DNA from: Cryobacterium algoritolerans
GTDB taxonomy: Bacteria; Actinomycetota; Actinomycetes; Actinomycetales; Microbacteriaceae
Length of the DNA stretch: 49,084 bases
NCBI RefSeq assembly: GCF_004402785.1
Contig: NZ_SOFP01000031.1
Location: forward strand, 1-49,084
Reading direction: 5' to 3'
A model generated the notes under the pieces. It was not told the origin of the DNA, did not search any database, and saw only the letters and a list, made by a program, of their open reading frames with translations. Shown here piece by piece: positions 7,192 to 16,108 of the stretch; within the stretch, counting starts at the first letter, position 1, and the number at the start of each line of letters is the position of its first letter. The position numbers and the translations under genes are program-made.

Positions 7192-9240
7192 TTACGCGCT
7201 CAGGGCTTCATCCCGGACGAGATCGACGAGCCAATCCGACAGCATCTGCCCGTACATCGGGTCAGGTGCCTGACCGTGTTGATGCGCGTGCCAGCGTGCG
7301 GCCGCGGCTGGCGTCGATTGGCGCGAGATGAAGTCGGTCAGCGGACAGTCGGCGAGCACAGTTGGGTGGGGCGAGGTCCAGCGCAGAAACTGCCAGTGGT
7401 AGGTGAGTGCCCCGAGGGCGCTCCGCAACGCGTTGGTTCGAAGCGGGAAGGCGAAGCCCGCCACCCAGCGCGGCACCTTCTCTGCCGGCATCGGACGGGC
7501 GAAGAAATACCCCTGTCCCAGCGGCACTCCGAGGATGCTTGCGGCCTCTGCCATTCCGCCGTCCTCGAGTCCTTCGATCACGACGCTGACGCCAAAATCG
7601 CGTCCCATCTGGGTCAGCGCCGCGATAGTGCTCAGCGTCTCCACCGGCTTGGACCGGATGTCCACGAGCAGACCACGGTCGAGTTTGATCATGTCGAAGG
7701 GCAGCGCGAAGAGGCGTTGGAGGGTGCTGTACCCCGAGCCCAGATCGTCGAGGGAGAGACCCACCCCGAGACTGAGGAGACGGTCGATTGCCTCGATCTG
7801 CACGTCGGATTCCATTCCGAGGGTCTCCAGCAGCTCCAGGCCGAGCCGGCCAGGCTCGATGCCGTGGAGCTGGATCGCGTCGCCGACCCACCGTGTACAG
7901 TCTGGATGCCGGAGCGTGGACGGCGAGATGTTCACCGACACCTTGGTTGACAGACCCTCGTCGTGCCATCGGGCGATACAGGCGAGCGCCTCGTTCAGGC
8001 CCCTCCGGAACAGCTCGTCGAGGTCGGCCTCATCCAGGGCGGGAAGGAACCGGGCTGGTGGAATCACCGTTCCGTCCGGCAGAGTCAACCGAGCCAGGGC
8101 CTCGACTCGCCGCAGCCCGCCTGTGCGCAGGTCCAGCACCGGCTGCATGAACATGGACAGCCCTCCGGCGAACAAGTGATCCCGGTAGGTCCGGTCGGCA
8201 GGCACGTCCGTCGTGTCCTTCACCCTGTCGACGCGCCGGTCTACCGCTGCCTCGGGAGCGTCCGGGGCCAGCGACCACCACAGGCCCGCTGGCCGGTCCG
8301 CTCGGGCTTGACGGAGGGCGGCGTCCGCTCGATGGAGGAGGGAGCCAGCCGCACCGTCACCCGCGATGCGAGCCAAGCCCATGCTCAGATCGATGGTGCA
8401 GTCCTGGTCCAGATCCTGGTCTGTGAACGGGAAGGGGGTCTCCACGGCCTCGTGCAGGCGCGCCAGTGATTCCTCCAACCGGGTTCCTCCGTCGATGTTT
8501 TCGAGGACGACGGCGAACCGGTCACCGCCGAGGCAGGCCAGGAAATCGCCTTCCACCAGCCGCTCTCGCATCCGGCGTCCGAGTTGTTTGAGCAGGCTGT
8601 CGCCCGCCTCATGGCCGAAGGCGCCGTTGATCGATCGGAGCGCGACGACGTCTACCAGGGCCAGGGCTGCGCCTTGGCGTGCCCTGCGTGTGGACAAGTG
8701 CTCGTCCAGGGCGCGGCGGTTCGGCAGGCTGGTCACCGGATCATGGCCAGTCTGGAACTGCAATCCCTCCTGATGTGCCATGCGCGCGGTGACGTCGCGC
8801 TGGACGCTGACGAAGTGGGTGATCGTTCCGGCCTCGTCTCGGAGAGGCCTGATGCTCAGACTGTTCCAAAACGGGGAACCGTCCTTTCGGTAGTTGAGGA
8901 TGTCCCCCTCGTACGGTTCCCCGCAGCTCAACGCCCGCCGGATTGCCGCCGTGATTACAGGGTCCGACCCAGGCCCCTGCAGAATGCGGCAGTTGAGGCC
9001 GAGCAGCTCGGCCTCGTCATAGCCCGTAATGGCGGTGAAGGACTTGCTCGCGTGAAGAATTCTCTGCTGCGGATCGGTAATCAAGGACGCCTGGGACGTG
9101 GCAGCGAATGCGCGGGCTAACACTTGCGCGACCTCGTTCTCAGCCGAGTCGGTCGTCGGACGCTCAGGAAAGGTTGCCCGCAGTCCGGATTCGGCCGCAA
9201 CTGACATGCGTGCGCGGGCGGACCATTGATTCGTTTTCAC
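7192..9240 (-). CDS. LOV-GGDEF-EAL protein, probable light-regulated c-di-GMP phosphodiesterase
   Basis: This 682-residue soluble protein has an N-terminal LOV-type PAS domain (about 38-155), a GGDEF domain (about 160-315), an EAL domain (about 350-590) and a 90-residue tail. The LOV domain has the flavin-adduct motif NCRILQG with Cys84, and the flavin-contacting Asn117, Asn127 and Gln147 (NYRKDG, FWN, VSVQRDVT). The GGDEF signature is GGDRF at 238-242, so the essential Glu is replaced by Arg and cyclase activity is probably lost. The EAL domain keeps EAL (380-382), VSVNISPSTL, DDLGSGYSTL, IKLDR and EGLED, so hydrolysis of c-di-GMP is plausible. The tail has spaced His, Cys and His residues loosely like a zinc-binding CZB domain, which is weak. 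Confidence 0.93.
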   Translation of the reverse strand: MKTNQWSARARMSVAAESGLRATFPERPTTDSAENEVAQVLARAFAATSQASLITDPQQRILHASKSFTAITGYDEAELLGLNCRILQGPGSDPVITAAIRRALSCGEPYEGDILNYRKDGSPFWNSLSIRPLRDEAGTITHFVSVQRDVTARMAHQEGLQFQTGHDPVTSLPNRRALDEHLSTRRARQGAALALVDVVALRSINGAFGHEAGDSLLKQLGRRMRERLVEGDFLACLGGDRFAVVLENIDGGTRLEESLARLHEAVETPFPFTDQDLDQDCTIDLSMGLARIAGDGAAGSLLHRADAALRQARADRPAGLWWSLAPDAPEAAVDRRVDRVKDTTDVPADRTYRDHLFAGGLSMFMQPVLDLRTGGLRRVEALARLTLPDGTVIPPARFLPALDEADLDELFRRGLNEALACIARWHDEGLSTKVSVNISPSTLRHPDCTRWVGDAIQLHGIEPGRLGLELLETLGMESDVQIEAIDRLLSLGVGLSLDDLGSGYSTLQRLFALPFDMIKLDRGLLVDIRSKPVETLSTIAALTQMGRDFGVSVVIEGLEDGGMAEAASILGVPLGQGYFFARPMPAEKVPRWVAGFAFPLRTNALRSALGALTYHWQFLRWTSPHPTVLADCPLTDFISRQSTPAAAARWHAHQHGQAPDPMYGQMLSDWLVDLVRDEALSA

Positions 9241-9370
9241 GCCGACGAACCAAGCTCAAGGGAGAAGCTCATCGTGCAACCCTCCCATTCGTGGCAGGTA
9301 CGCGCCGAAAATCTGCTCCGAGACCTAGTTGAACTACATAAATGACTCTACGAGACCATTCAGGCGTTCT

Positions 9371-10140
9371 TTACCAGTGACAGTCGGCAGGGGCAAGACC
9401 GCGCGCGGATTCGAGAATTTGCACGCTCATCAGTAAGACGGTTGCCGACGGCAAAATCTCGCTCCGTTGAACGTAGTGCTGCACCGTGATCTTCGTGCCC
9501 GTGTGGCCGAGCAGCTCTGCGGCGAGTTCGATGCTGGCGTTGGCGTTGACCGCGAACGCAACCGTGCGGCGGAACATGTGCTGGGTCACACCGTCGATCC
9601 TTGCTCCCCCGAGCACGTGACGCAATTGTCGACGCACGTTCGCGGTGGTCAGAGGGGTGCCGTCCCGGGACTGGAAAAGCAGTGAATCCAGGCCCATATT
9701 CCCGGCATTGGCGAGACGCCGGCGGACCGCGTCAGCGGAATATGTGGGCAGTGCAACAATGCGACGTGACTTAGCGGTCTTGGGGTGGTCTTGCCGGAAG
9801 GTCAGCTCGCCGTTCCGGCTGAAAATCGTGCCTGCCAAGCGAATGAGGTGATGTCCACGTCCCGGCGGCGGATGGCCAGCACCTCACCGATCCCGGCCGA
9901 GGTACCGAGAATGACCTCGATGATCGCACTGAGCTGGCCGTCGGGCTTTGGGGTGGAGATGTGATTGACGGCGCTCTCTCACTGGGCGATCGCCGCGCGG
10001 ATCACGTTAACCTCGGGGGCCATGGGCGCATCGGGGATGTGGTGCCCACGGTACAGGCGGGACGCGTGGTCGATCGGATTTACCGGGATGGAGGGCATAG
10101 CCATCACGTCAAGCTCATGAAGGATTCTCGCAGGGAGGGT
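9371..10140 (-). pseudogene. Tyrosine recombinase/integrase, decayed C-terminal part
   Basis: The last 155 codons (9371-9838) encode an integrase catalytic domain: KTAKSRRIVALP, THQMFR-like QHMFRRTVAF, LLGHTGTKITVQHYV with the catalytic Tyr. Upstream DNA to about 10140 continues the family (VNPIDHASRLYRG, GTSAGIGEVLAIRRRDVD with the first catalytic region). It is interrupted by a TGA where Trp is expected (RAAIAQ-stop-ES, near 9980) and by a frame change near 9840. The N-terminal DNA-binding half is missing; a miniature Tn3-type element begins 47 bp away. Overall a dead integrase, possibly the remains of an integrated element. Confidence 0.85.
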
Positions 10141-10186
10141 GCGTGATCGGCCCCGCCATCCAGTCCGCGATCGGCGACGTGCCGGG

Positions 10187-10496
10187 GGTTGAGCCGCATT
10201 GGAACGGTCAGTCACGTTTGGGTGTCTCGCGGGTTTGGATTGGCGGGTTCTTGCAGCCTTACCGGGGGCGATCGCTGTCGTCCAGGAAGAACACGCGTTC
10301 CAGATTCGCCCGCGACGGCACACCAGTAAACCGCCAGTACGCAGCGACCTCATCGTCAGTCAGAAAATCCACCGGCATCTAACGATGCCTACGCCCCCGC
10401 CGGAACGCAAAACGACCCCCATCGGAACGACCAATCACGCCAGCCCACGCTCGACAGCCTTCTAAACGTGACTGACCGTTCCAATGCGGCTCAACC
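10187..10496. mobile_element. Tn3-family miniature element (TIME/MITE-like), 310 bp
   Basis: Perfect 33-bp terminal inverted repeats lie at 10187-10219 and 10464-10496, with outer bases GGTTGAGCC. Tn3-family repeats are near 38 bp, and weaker similarity extends one or two bases further. The inside holds only the first 39 codons of a Tn3-type transposase gene and filler. Such elements lack a transposase and are moved in trans by a related transposon. No clear 5-bp target duplication could be confirmed by eye. Confidence 0.85.
10259..10378 (-). pseudogene. tnpA: Tn3-family transposase N-terminal stub
   Basis: A 39-residue frame starts with ATG at 10378 and ends at TAA 10261-10259. The start MPVDFLTDDEVAAYWRFTG followed by SRANLERVFFLDDSDR matches the N-terminus of actinobacterial Tn3-family transposases (DUF4158 region). 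The full protein is near 1000 residues, so this is about 4% of the gene. It lies within the inverted repeats of the miniature element. Confidence 0.8.
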
Positions 10497-10613
10497 GCCG
10501 CGACTGTCCAGCGTTCAGGGCGGGCCAAGGACTTCGGCAAGGAACGGCCGAAGCACGGAATCCCTCTGCGTCGACTCCATCATCCAGGCGGCCGCCTAAC
10601 TGCGCCTCGTGGC

Positions 10614-11309
10614 TCAGTTCCGCCGGATTGAGTACCGGTGCTCCGGTCTGCCTGTCTGACCGTATCGCAGTTGGAGTTTTACGGCCCCGATGTGCTCGAG
10701 CTGGGTGAGATAGCGTTGCGCTGTGGCTCGGCTGATCCCAACCTGAGCAGCGATGTCGGATGCCGATAGGCCAGCACTTCCACTGCCGATCGTTTTGTAC
10801 ACGAGTTGCAGAGTCGGAGCGAGGTGCTCGATGTCGGGCATATCGGGGTCTGAGGGCATGGGTCGTAGCAGTTCGAAAAAGCCATCGATTTCCTCCTGGC
10901 CTGCGTCGGCCGGCCAGTCGGTTAGTTTGGCGTGAGCCGCCCTGACTGCGCTCAAACGTTCTGCCAGAGCAGCGAAGCCGAATGGCTTCACCAGGTAGTG
11001 CACCACGCCAAGCTGGACCGCGGTGCGGACCGCAGCGATATCTGCGGCGGCGGAGATGATCAGCACCATCGGAGGTCGGGGATTGTCGAGCAGGATACGT
11101 GCGACCTCCAGTCCGTCACCGTCAGGCAAGTGGATGTCCAGCAGGATGAGGTCGGGCTGAAGTCGTTGCGCCATCTCGATGGCGTCTGCAGCGGTGTGTG
11201 CCTTTCCGACCACCAGGAATCCCGGAACCTTTTCGACGAAGCCTTCGTGCACCGACGCGACTCGGAAGTCATCGTCGACGACGAGGGTGGTCAGCGCACT
11301 GTCGCTCAT
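10614..11309 (-). CDS. CitB/DcuR-type response regulator
   Basis: The 231-residue response regulator has an N-terminal receiver domain with acidic pocket VVDDDFR, phosphoacceptor Asp in LILLDIHLPDGDGLEV, the Ser/Thr position in VLIISAAAD, and the Lys in LVKPFGF. A C-terminal winged helix with LSASDIAAQVGISRATAQRYL follows, as in CitB/DcuR/DctR regulators of organic acid use. It overlaps the sensor kinase stop-start by 4 bp (11306-11309). The pair is divergent from the ABC importer, which it probably controls. Confidence 0.93.
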   Translation of the reverse strand: MSDSALTTLVVDDDFRVASVHEGFVEKVPGFLVVGKAHTAADAIEMAQRLQPDLILLDIHLPDGDGLEVARILLDNPRPPMVLIISAAADIAAVRTAVQLGVVHYLVKPFGFAALAERLSAVRAAHAKLTDWPADAGQEEIDGFFELLRPMPSDPDMPDIEHLAPTLQLVYKTIGSGSAGLSASDIAAQVGISRATAQRYLTQLEHIGAVKLQLRYGQTGRPEHRYSIRRN

Positions 11310-12916
11310 ATGGTCACTGTCCTTCTCTCGCTTTCGGACGCCGACCGGGGCAGCACGATCACAAACGTTGCCCCTGGCCCCTCTGACACAGTGATGCTGC
11401 CGCCGAATCGGGCTACAGTGCGCTGCACGAGCGCGAGGCCGAGGCCACTGTGCCCCGCACTCGATCCGCGCTTGGTGGTGAAACCGTTTCGGAACATCTG
11501 CGGGAGCAGGGCGGCCGGCACGCCCGGCCCGGTGTCGATGACTGTCATCCGGAAGTCGTCCTCAGTTTCCAGGATACCGACCTGAATGCGACGCGGCGGG
11601 GGCGTTCCGGCGACTGCGTCGAAGGCGTTGTCGATCAAGTTGCCGAGTATCGTCGTGAGCGCCTGGACCCGGTCTGGTGCAGCACTGACGAATGTCTCCG
11701 GATCGAGCGACAGCTGGATACCTCGCTCGTTCGCTTCCGCTGTTTTGCCGAGCATGAGGCCGGCGATCTGCGGAGAGGCGATGTGGGTGCGCAGAGTCTG
11801 ATCGAGGTCAGCCGCCGTGCCTCGGATTTCATGGAGGTACTCGAGGGCTTCCTCGGTTCGTCCGAGCTCGAGCAGACCTGCGATGGCGTGCATCCGATTG
11901 CTGAACTCGTGCTGCTGGGCGCGCATGGACTCGGTCAGGCTGCGTTCGCCGTCCAGCTCCCAGCTCAAGGCCTGCGCGACGGTGTGATCCTGCAAGGTCA
12001 CCACGACGCCGTGCGGACGGCCCGCGAGGGTGACGGGCATTCTGTTCAAGACGATCCAGAAGTCCTCGGTGATCATGATCTGATCGGTGACGACGCCCGT
12101 GCCCGTGAGCGCGTCGCGTACCGGGCCGGGCGGCAGCACATCGTCCACGCGGTGTCCGACGACATTCCCCGCGAGGTGCAAGAGCCGCTGAGCCTCGTCG
12201 TTGTTGATGCTGATCCGCCCGGCAGGGTCGATCGCGATAATGCCCTCACGGATTCCGTGAAGCGTCGCCTCTCTTTCCTGCAGCAGCCGCGCGATCTCGT
12301 CGAGCTCCAGCCCGAACGTGCGCTTCTTGAGAAGGGTCGACAGCCCGAACGAAGCCAGCCCTCCCAGCAGCAGCATGACGAGGAACCAAAGGCCGTAGGA
12401 AGGCAGCTGGGTCAGTAACGCGCTGGAGACCGCGTCCTCCTTGATGCCCACCGAGATCTCACCGATGAAGGCGCGATCCGAGGAGTACAACGGGACGATC
12501 GCGTTGGCGGTGATCCCCGTCGAACCATTGTTGACTCGCAAGTGAACCTGCCCGTCAGAGGCGATCAGCGGTTCGGACACCGATTTCCCGATGAGTGCGA
12601 CGTCGGGGTGCGAGACCCGAAGGGAGTCCCTGTCGATCACCACAACGAAGGCGGACCCGGTTTTCTGTGCGGTCAGCATAGCGAGTTGCTGCACACGCGC
12701 TTCACATGACGCATTCCGCGCGGCGAGACAGCTCTGTACCGAGGCATTCTGTGCAAAGGTCTGTGCGATTGCTGCTGCCTGCGTCTGGTACTCGTCGTCG
12801 AGGTGGCCGCGTGCCGTGGTGGCGAACAGCAGGAATCCGATCGCTGTGGAGGCGGTCAGGATCACCAGATGTGCCAGGAACATCTGGGTTGAGAGTTTTC
12901 TGATCCGCCTTCGCAT
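11306..12916 (-). CDS. CitA/DcuS-type sensor histidine kinase
   Basis: This 536-residue membrane sensor has a first membrane span at about residues 12-33, an extracytoplasmic PDC/CACHE sensor (about 35-170, with RVSHPDVALIGKS, typical of CitA/DcuS ligand domains), and a second span at about 175-195. A cytoplasmic PAS domain follows (REATLHGIREGIIAIDPAG). The His box is RAQQHEFSNRMHAIAGLLEL with the phosphorylated His, and the HATPase has NLIDNAFDAV, DTGPGVP and GHSGLGLALV. Relatives bind citrate, C4-dicarboxylates or similar acids. The periplasmic part contains two Cys residues that could form a disulfide. It lies first in the operon with the response regulator. Confidence 0.94.
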   Translation of the reverse strand: MRRRIRKLSTQMFLAHLVILTASTAIGFLLFATTARGHLDDEYQTQAAAIAQTFAQNASVQSCLAARNASCEARVQQLAMLTAQKTGSAFVVVIDRDSLRVSHPDVALIGKSVSEPLIASDGQVHLRVNNGSTGITANAIVPLYSSDRAFIGEISVGIKEDAVSSALLTQLPSYGLWFLVMLLLGGLASFGLSTLLKKRTFGLELDEIARLLQEREATLHGIREGIIAIDPAGRISINNDEAQRLLHLAGNVVGHRVDDVLPPGPVRDALTGTGVVTDQIMITEDFWIVLNRMPVTLAGRPHGVVVTLQDHTVAQALSWELDGERSLTESMRAQQHEFSNRMHAIAGLLELGRTEEALEYLHEIRGTAADLDQTLRTHIASPQIAGLMLGKTAEANERGIQLSLDPETFVSAAPDRVQALTTILGNLIDNAFDAVAGTPPPRRIQVGILETEDDFRMTVIDTGPGVPAALLPQMFRNGFTTKRGSSAGHSGLGLALVQRTVARFGGSITVSEGPGATFVIVLPRSASESERRTVTI

Positions 12917-12949
12917 CAGTTGATTGTTGCATTACATCGCGTGAGCGAA

Positions 12950-13013
12950 ATGCGCAGAATCCCCTTCTTATGCGCACAACCAGCGCATGGCGCGAAAGCG
13001 AGACAGTTGCGCA
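12950..13013. promoter_or_regulatory. Repeated ATGCGCA-like motifs in the sensor/ABC divergent promoter
   Basis: The 160-bp gap between the sensor kinase and the ABC operon contains atgcgca at 12950-12956 and 12970-12976 (20 bp apart), its inverse gcgcat at 12983-12988, and ttgcgca at 13007-13013. Two near-identical half-sites two helical turns apart suit a response regulator dimer. Binding is inferred, not shown. Confidence 0.45.
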
Positions 13014-13076
13014 GCTTGCTGCCATCGTCATTACGCACAGGCAACGACGCAGTGCGACGACAGAGAGGTCACAAGC

Positions 13077-13940
13077 ATGGGTGACACTGACAAAACCCCG
13101 AGTCGCACGCCCGTAGGGCCCGGGGTAGCCGACGATCCAGCGCGAATCGAAATTGTCGCATTGACGAAAAGATTTCTCACGCCGAAAGGCGAACCTTTCA
13201 CGGCGATCCAGGATGTGTCCCTCACAGTCGAGGCCGGACAGTTCTGCGCCATTGTCGGACCAACCGGGTGCGGAAAGTCGACGACGCTCGCGCAGGTCTC
13301 GGGACTGGAAAGGCCGAGCGGCGGTTCCGTACAGGTCGGCGGACGAATCGTCGACGGCATCACGAACGGCGTCAGCTATATGTTCCAGGGAGACGCGCTC
13401 TTCCCGTGGAAGACGGTCCTGCAGAACGTGATGATCGGCCCGGTACTACTCGGCACGTCGAAGAAGAAGTCAATGGCCCTCGCCATCGACTGGTTGCGCC
13501 GCGTGGGCCTCACAGGCTTCGAGGACCGCTACCCCCACCAGCTTTCCGGAGGCATGCGCAAGCGCGTCGCGATGGCCGCGGCGCTCATCAACAACCCGCG
13601 CATCCTGCTCATGGACGAGCCCTTCGGTGCGCTGGACGTGCAGACCAAGGCAATCATGCAGACGGAACTCCTCGGGCTGTGGGAGGAACTGCGCCCTTCG
13701 GTCCTGTTCATCACACACGACCTCGACGAAGCCGTCGCGCTGTCTGACCGCGTAGTCATCATGACCTCCAGCCCCGGCACGATCAAAGACGTCTTCAACA
13801 TCGACCTGCCGCGTCCGCGTGGGGACGTCCAGACGCTGCGACACGAGCGGCGATTCATCGAGTTGCAGACCCAGATCTGGGAGTCCCTCCGGGACGAAGT
13901 CACACGCGCCTATAAGCGCTCCGCGGGGGTGGCCGCATGA
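13077..13940 (+). CDS. ABC importer ATP-binding protein, nitrate/sulfonate/taurine type
   Basis: The ATPase has 287 residues from ATG 13077, preceded by gagaggt at 13062-13068; an upstream in-frame start is less likely. It has Walker A GPTGCGKST, the Q-loop YMFQGDALFPWK, the ABC signature LSGGMRKRVAMA, Walker B ILLMDEPFGALD and the switch His in LFITHDLDEAV. The family powers uptake of nitrate, alkanesulfonates, bicarbonate, thiamine precursors or small aromatic acids. It overlaps the permease gene by 4 bp. Confidence 0.94.
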   Translation: MGDTDKTPSRTPVGPGVADDPARIEIVALTKRFLTPKGEPFTAIQDVSLTVEAGQFCAIVGPTGCGKSTTLAQVSGLERPSGGSVQVGGRIVDGITNGVSYMFQGDALFPWKTVLQNVMIGPVLLGTSKKKSMALAIDWLRRVGLTGFEDRYPHQLSGGMRKRVAMAAALINNPRILLMDEPFGALDVQTKAIMQTELLGLWEELRPSVLFITHDLDEAVALSDRVVIMTSSPGTIKDVFNIDLPRPRGDVQTLRHERRFIELQTQIWESLRDEVTRAYKRSAGVAA

Positions 13941-14845
13941 TCGCCCTGGTGCAGCAGAAGGCAATCGTCACGTCAGGCGCCGAGGCGATTGTCGGATCAG
14001 CGACACAGCAGTCCGAGTCGGACCTGCAGGCGTCGGCGCGCCGGACCCGCACCCGAAACACGTTCTGGGTCTGGGTCGGTCGGCTGATCCTCGCGATCTT
14101 CGTGTTCGGCGGCTGGCAACTCTTCACCGACCTCAAATGGGTCGACCCGTTCTTCTACGGACAACCCAGCATGGTCTGGGACTCACTGGTGAACCTCTTC
14201 ACCAAGGGCACCGCCTTCGGATCAATCTGGGACCAGCTCTGGGTCACCGTACAGGAAGCCTTGTTCGGGTTCCTGTTCGGAACGATCGCCGGAGTCATCA
14301 GCGGAATACTGCTCGGTTCGAACCGGTACTTGTCTAACGTGTTCAGCCCCTATATCAAGGTCCTCAACTCGATCCCCCGCATCGTCCTCGGTTCGATCTT
14401 CATCGTCGCGTTCGGCCTGGGAATCGGCCCGAAGATCCTGTTGGCCGCCGTTCTGGTGTTCTTCGCGGTCTTCTTCAATGCCTACCAGGGTGTCCGAGAG
14501 GTGGACCAGAACCTGATCGCAAACGTCCGCGTCCTCGGTGCGTCACCCTTGCAGATCGCCCGCCACGTCACCATCCCGTCAGCGATGACCTGGATCATCG
14601 CGAGCCTGCACACCGCGTTCGGCTTCGCCATCATTGGGGCACTGGTCGCGGAGGTCCTGGGAGCGCAAAAGGGAATTGGCCTGATCATCAGCCAATCTCA
14701 GGGCCGATTCGACCCGAACACGGTGTTCGCGTGCATGGCGATCATTGCAGTCTTCACCCTCGGTGCGGAATACCTCATCACGTTGTTGGAAAGGTCCGTC
14801 CTCAGGTGGCGGCCGCCGGTGCGGTCCGAATCTCAGCCAATCTGA
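13937..14845 (+). CDS. ABC importer permease, nitrate/sulfonate/taurine type
   Basis: The 302-residue inner-membrane protein has about six spans; the first is near residues 50-65 (LILAIFVFGGWQLF). The family EAA loop is at about residues 190-215 (QGVREVDQNLIANVRVLGAS), where the ATPase docks. A polar N-terminal 40 residues precede the first span, longer than in typical SsuC. ATGA coupling to the ATPase gene indicates one mRNA. The substrate cannot be told from the permease. Confidence 0.93.
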   Translation: MIALVQQKAIVTSGAEAIVGSATQQSESDLQASARRTRTRNTFWVWVGRLILAIFVFGGWQLFTDLKWVDPFFYGQPSMVWDSLVNLFTKGTAFGSIWDQLWVTVQEALFGFLFGTIAGVISGILLGSNRYLSNVFSPYIKVLNSIPRIVLGSIFIVAFGLGIGPKILLAAVLVFFAVFFNAYQGVREVDQNLIANVRVLGASPLQIARHVTIPSAMTWIIASLHTAFGFAIIGALVAEVLGAQKGIGLIISQSQGRFDPNTVFACMAIIAVFTLGAEYLITLLERSVLRWRPPVRSESQPI

Positions 14846-14963
14846 CACGAAACAGCTCACCTATCCGAGCACGGCCGTGGCGGTTGTCTCTCGTCAGTCA
14901 CGGCCTCTCCAGACCCGTCGCGCGCTTCCGTGGGCGACGACACCGAAAGGAAACGCACACACC

Positions 14964-16058
14964 ATGAAAAAGCACAGCATCGTCGCTGTTGCCTCCGGAG
15001 TAGCAGCATTGTCGCTGGTACTCGCGGGCTGCAGTGGCGCAGGAACCCCCAACACAAAAGCATCCGACGGATCAGCTCTTCCGACGGTCTCCATGATGGT
15101 CGGTGGAATCGACAAGCAGATCTACCTGCCCTATCAACTTGCCGAGAGCCTCGGCTTCTACAAGAAGTACGGCGTCAACATGCAGCTGTCGACCGAGCAG
15201 AACGGCGGCGTCGGCGCCGAGGAGGCCATGATCTCCGGCCAGGTCAACTTCTCCGGCGCCTGGTACGTTCATGCCCCCGATTTCCAGTCCAAGGGCAAGA
15301 ACGTCATCAACCTGGTACAACTCTCCGGCGCCCCCGGCGAGCGGATCATGTGCAGCCCGACTGCCAACGTCAAGACGCCCGCCGACATCCGCGGAAAGAA
15401 GATGGGTGTCACTGACCTCGGTTCCGGAACAGACCAGCTCACTCAATTCGTCGCGTCGAAGGGCGGAGTGTCGCCAAGCGACTACACGACGATCGCGGTG
15501 CACGCAGGTGCAACCGCGATCGCAGCTTTGCAGCGCGGAGAAGCCGACTGCGTCATGACAACCCAACCGACGGTTGCCGCTCTCGAAGCAAAGGGTATCG
15601 CCGTCTCGTCGCTCGACCTGGCGACCACGGAAGGTGCGCAGCAGAACCTCGGCGGCGCGTGGCCAGCCGCAGGTCTACTCGCGCAGGCAGACTGGGTTGA
15701 CAAGAACCAGGACACCGTGCAGAAGGTCGTCACCGCGCTCGTCGCGACGATGGACTGGATACACACTCACACCGCACAGGACGTCGCGGACGCACTACCC
15801 CCGGACTTCGTGCAGAACAGCACCGTCTCCAAGGACCAGTACGTCGCTGCTTTGAAGGCCGACTACGGGCAGTTCCTGCCGGACGGCCTCATGCCGGCGG
15901 GCGGTCCGAAGACGATCTTCCAGATGGAGAACGCCATCGGAACCGATGTAAGCAAGGTGACCTACCCGTCGACCTTCACCCAGCAGTACGCACAAGCCGC
16001 ACTCAAGCAGCTCAGCATCACCCCGACTACCACAGCGGCCGACACAGCGACCGGATAA
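14964..16058 (+). CDS. ABC importer substrate-binding lipoprotein (NMT1/SsuA-like)
   Basis: The 364-residue lipoprotein starts at ATG 14964 (ribosome site gaaagga, 14944-14950). The signal peptide ends in lipobox LVLAGC, so the protein should be anchored outside the membrane. The mature part has the NMT1/SsuA pattern: YQLAESLGFYKKYGVNMQL, GAEEAMISGQVNF, the ligand-loop VKTPADIRGKKMGVTDLGSG, and ALQRGEADCVMTTQP. The CitA-type sensor next door suggests a carboxylate or similar anionic ligand rather than nitrate, which is inference. It is the last gene of the operon and is followed by a hairpin. Confidence 0.92.
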   Translation: MKKHSIVAVASGVAALSLVLAGCSGAGTPNTKASDGSALPTVSMMVGGIDKQIYLPYQLAESLGFYKKYGVNMQLSTEQNGGVGAEEAMISGQVNFSGAWYVHAPDFQSKGKNVINLVQLSGAPGERIMCSPTANVKTPADIRGKKMGVTDLGSGTDQLTQFVASKGGVSPSDYTTIAVHAGATAIAALQRGEADCVMTTQPTVAALEAKGIAVSSLDLATTEGAQQNLGGAWPAAGLLAQADWVDKNQDTVQKVVTALVATMDWIHTHTAQDVADALPPDFVQNSTVSKDQYVAALKADYGQFLPDGLMPAGGPKTIFQMENAIGTDVSKVTYPSTFTQQYAQAALKQLSITPTTTAADTATG

Positions 16059-16067
16059 ACCGATCCG

Positions 16068-16108
16068 ACGTGAGGGGCCCGAGCGGCAACCGCACGGGCC
16101 CATCACGT
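16068..16108 (+). terminator. Terminator-like hairpin after the ABC operon
   Basis: acgtga with ggggcccg (16068-16081) pairs with cgggccc and atcacgt (16095-16108) around a GC-rich loop. There is no long U-run. It lies 10 bp after the binding-protein stop. Confidence 0.6.
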
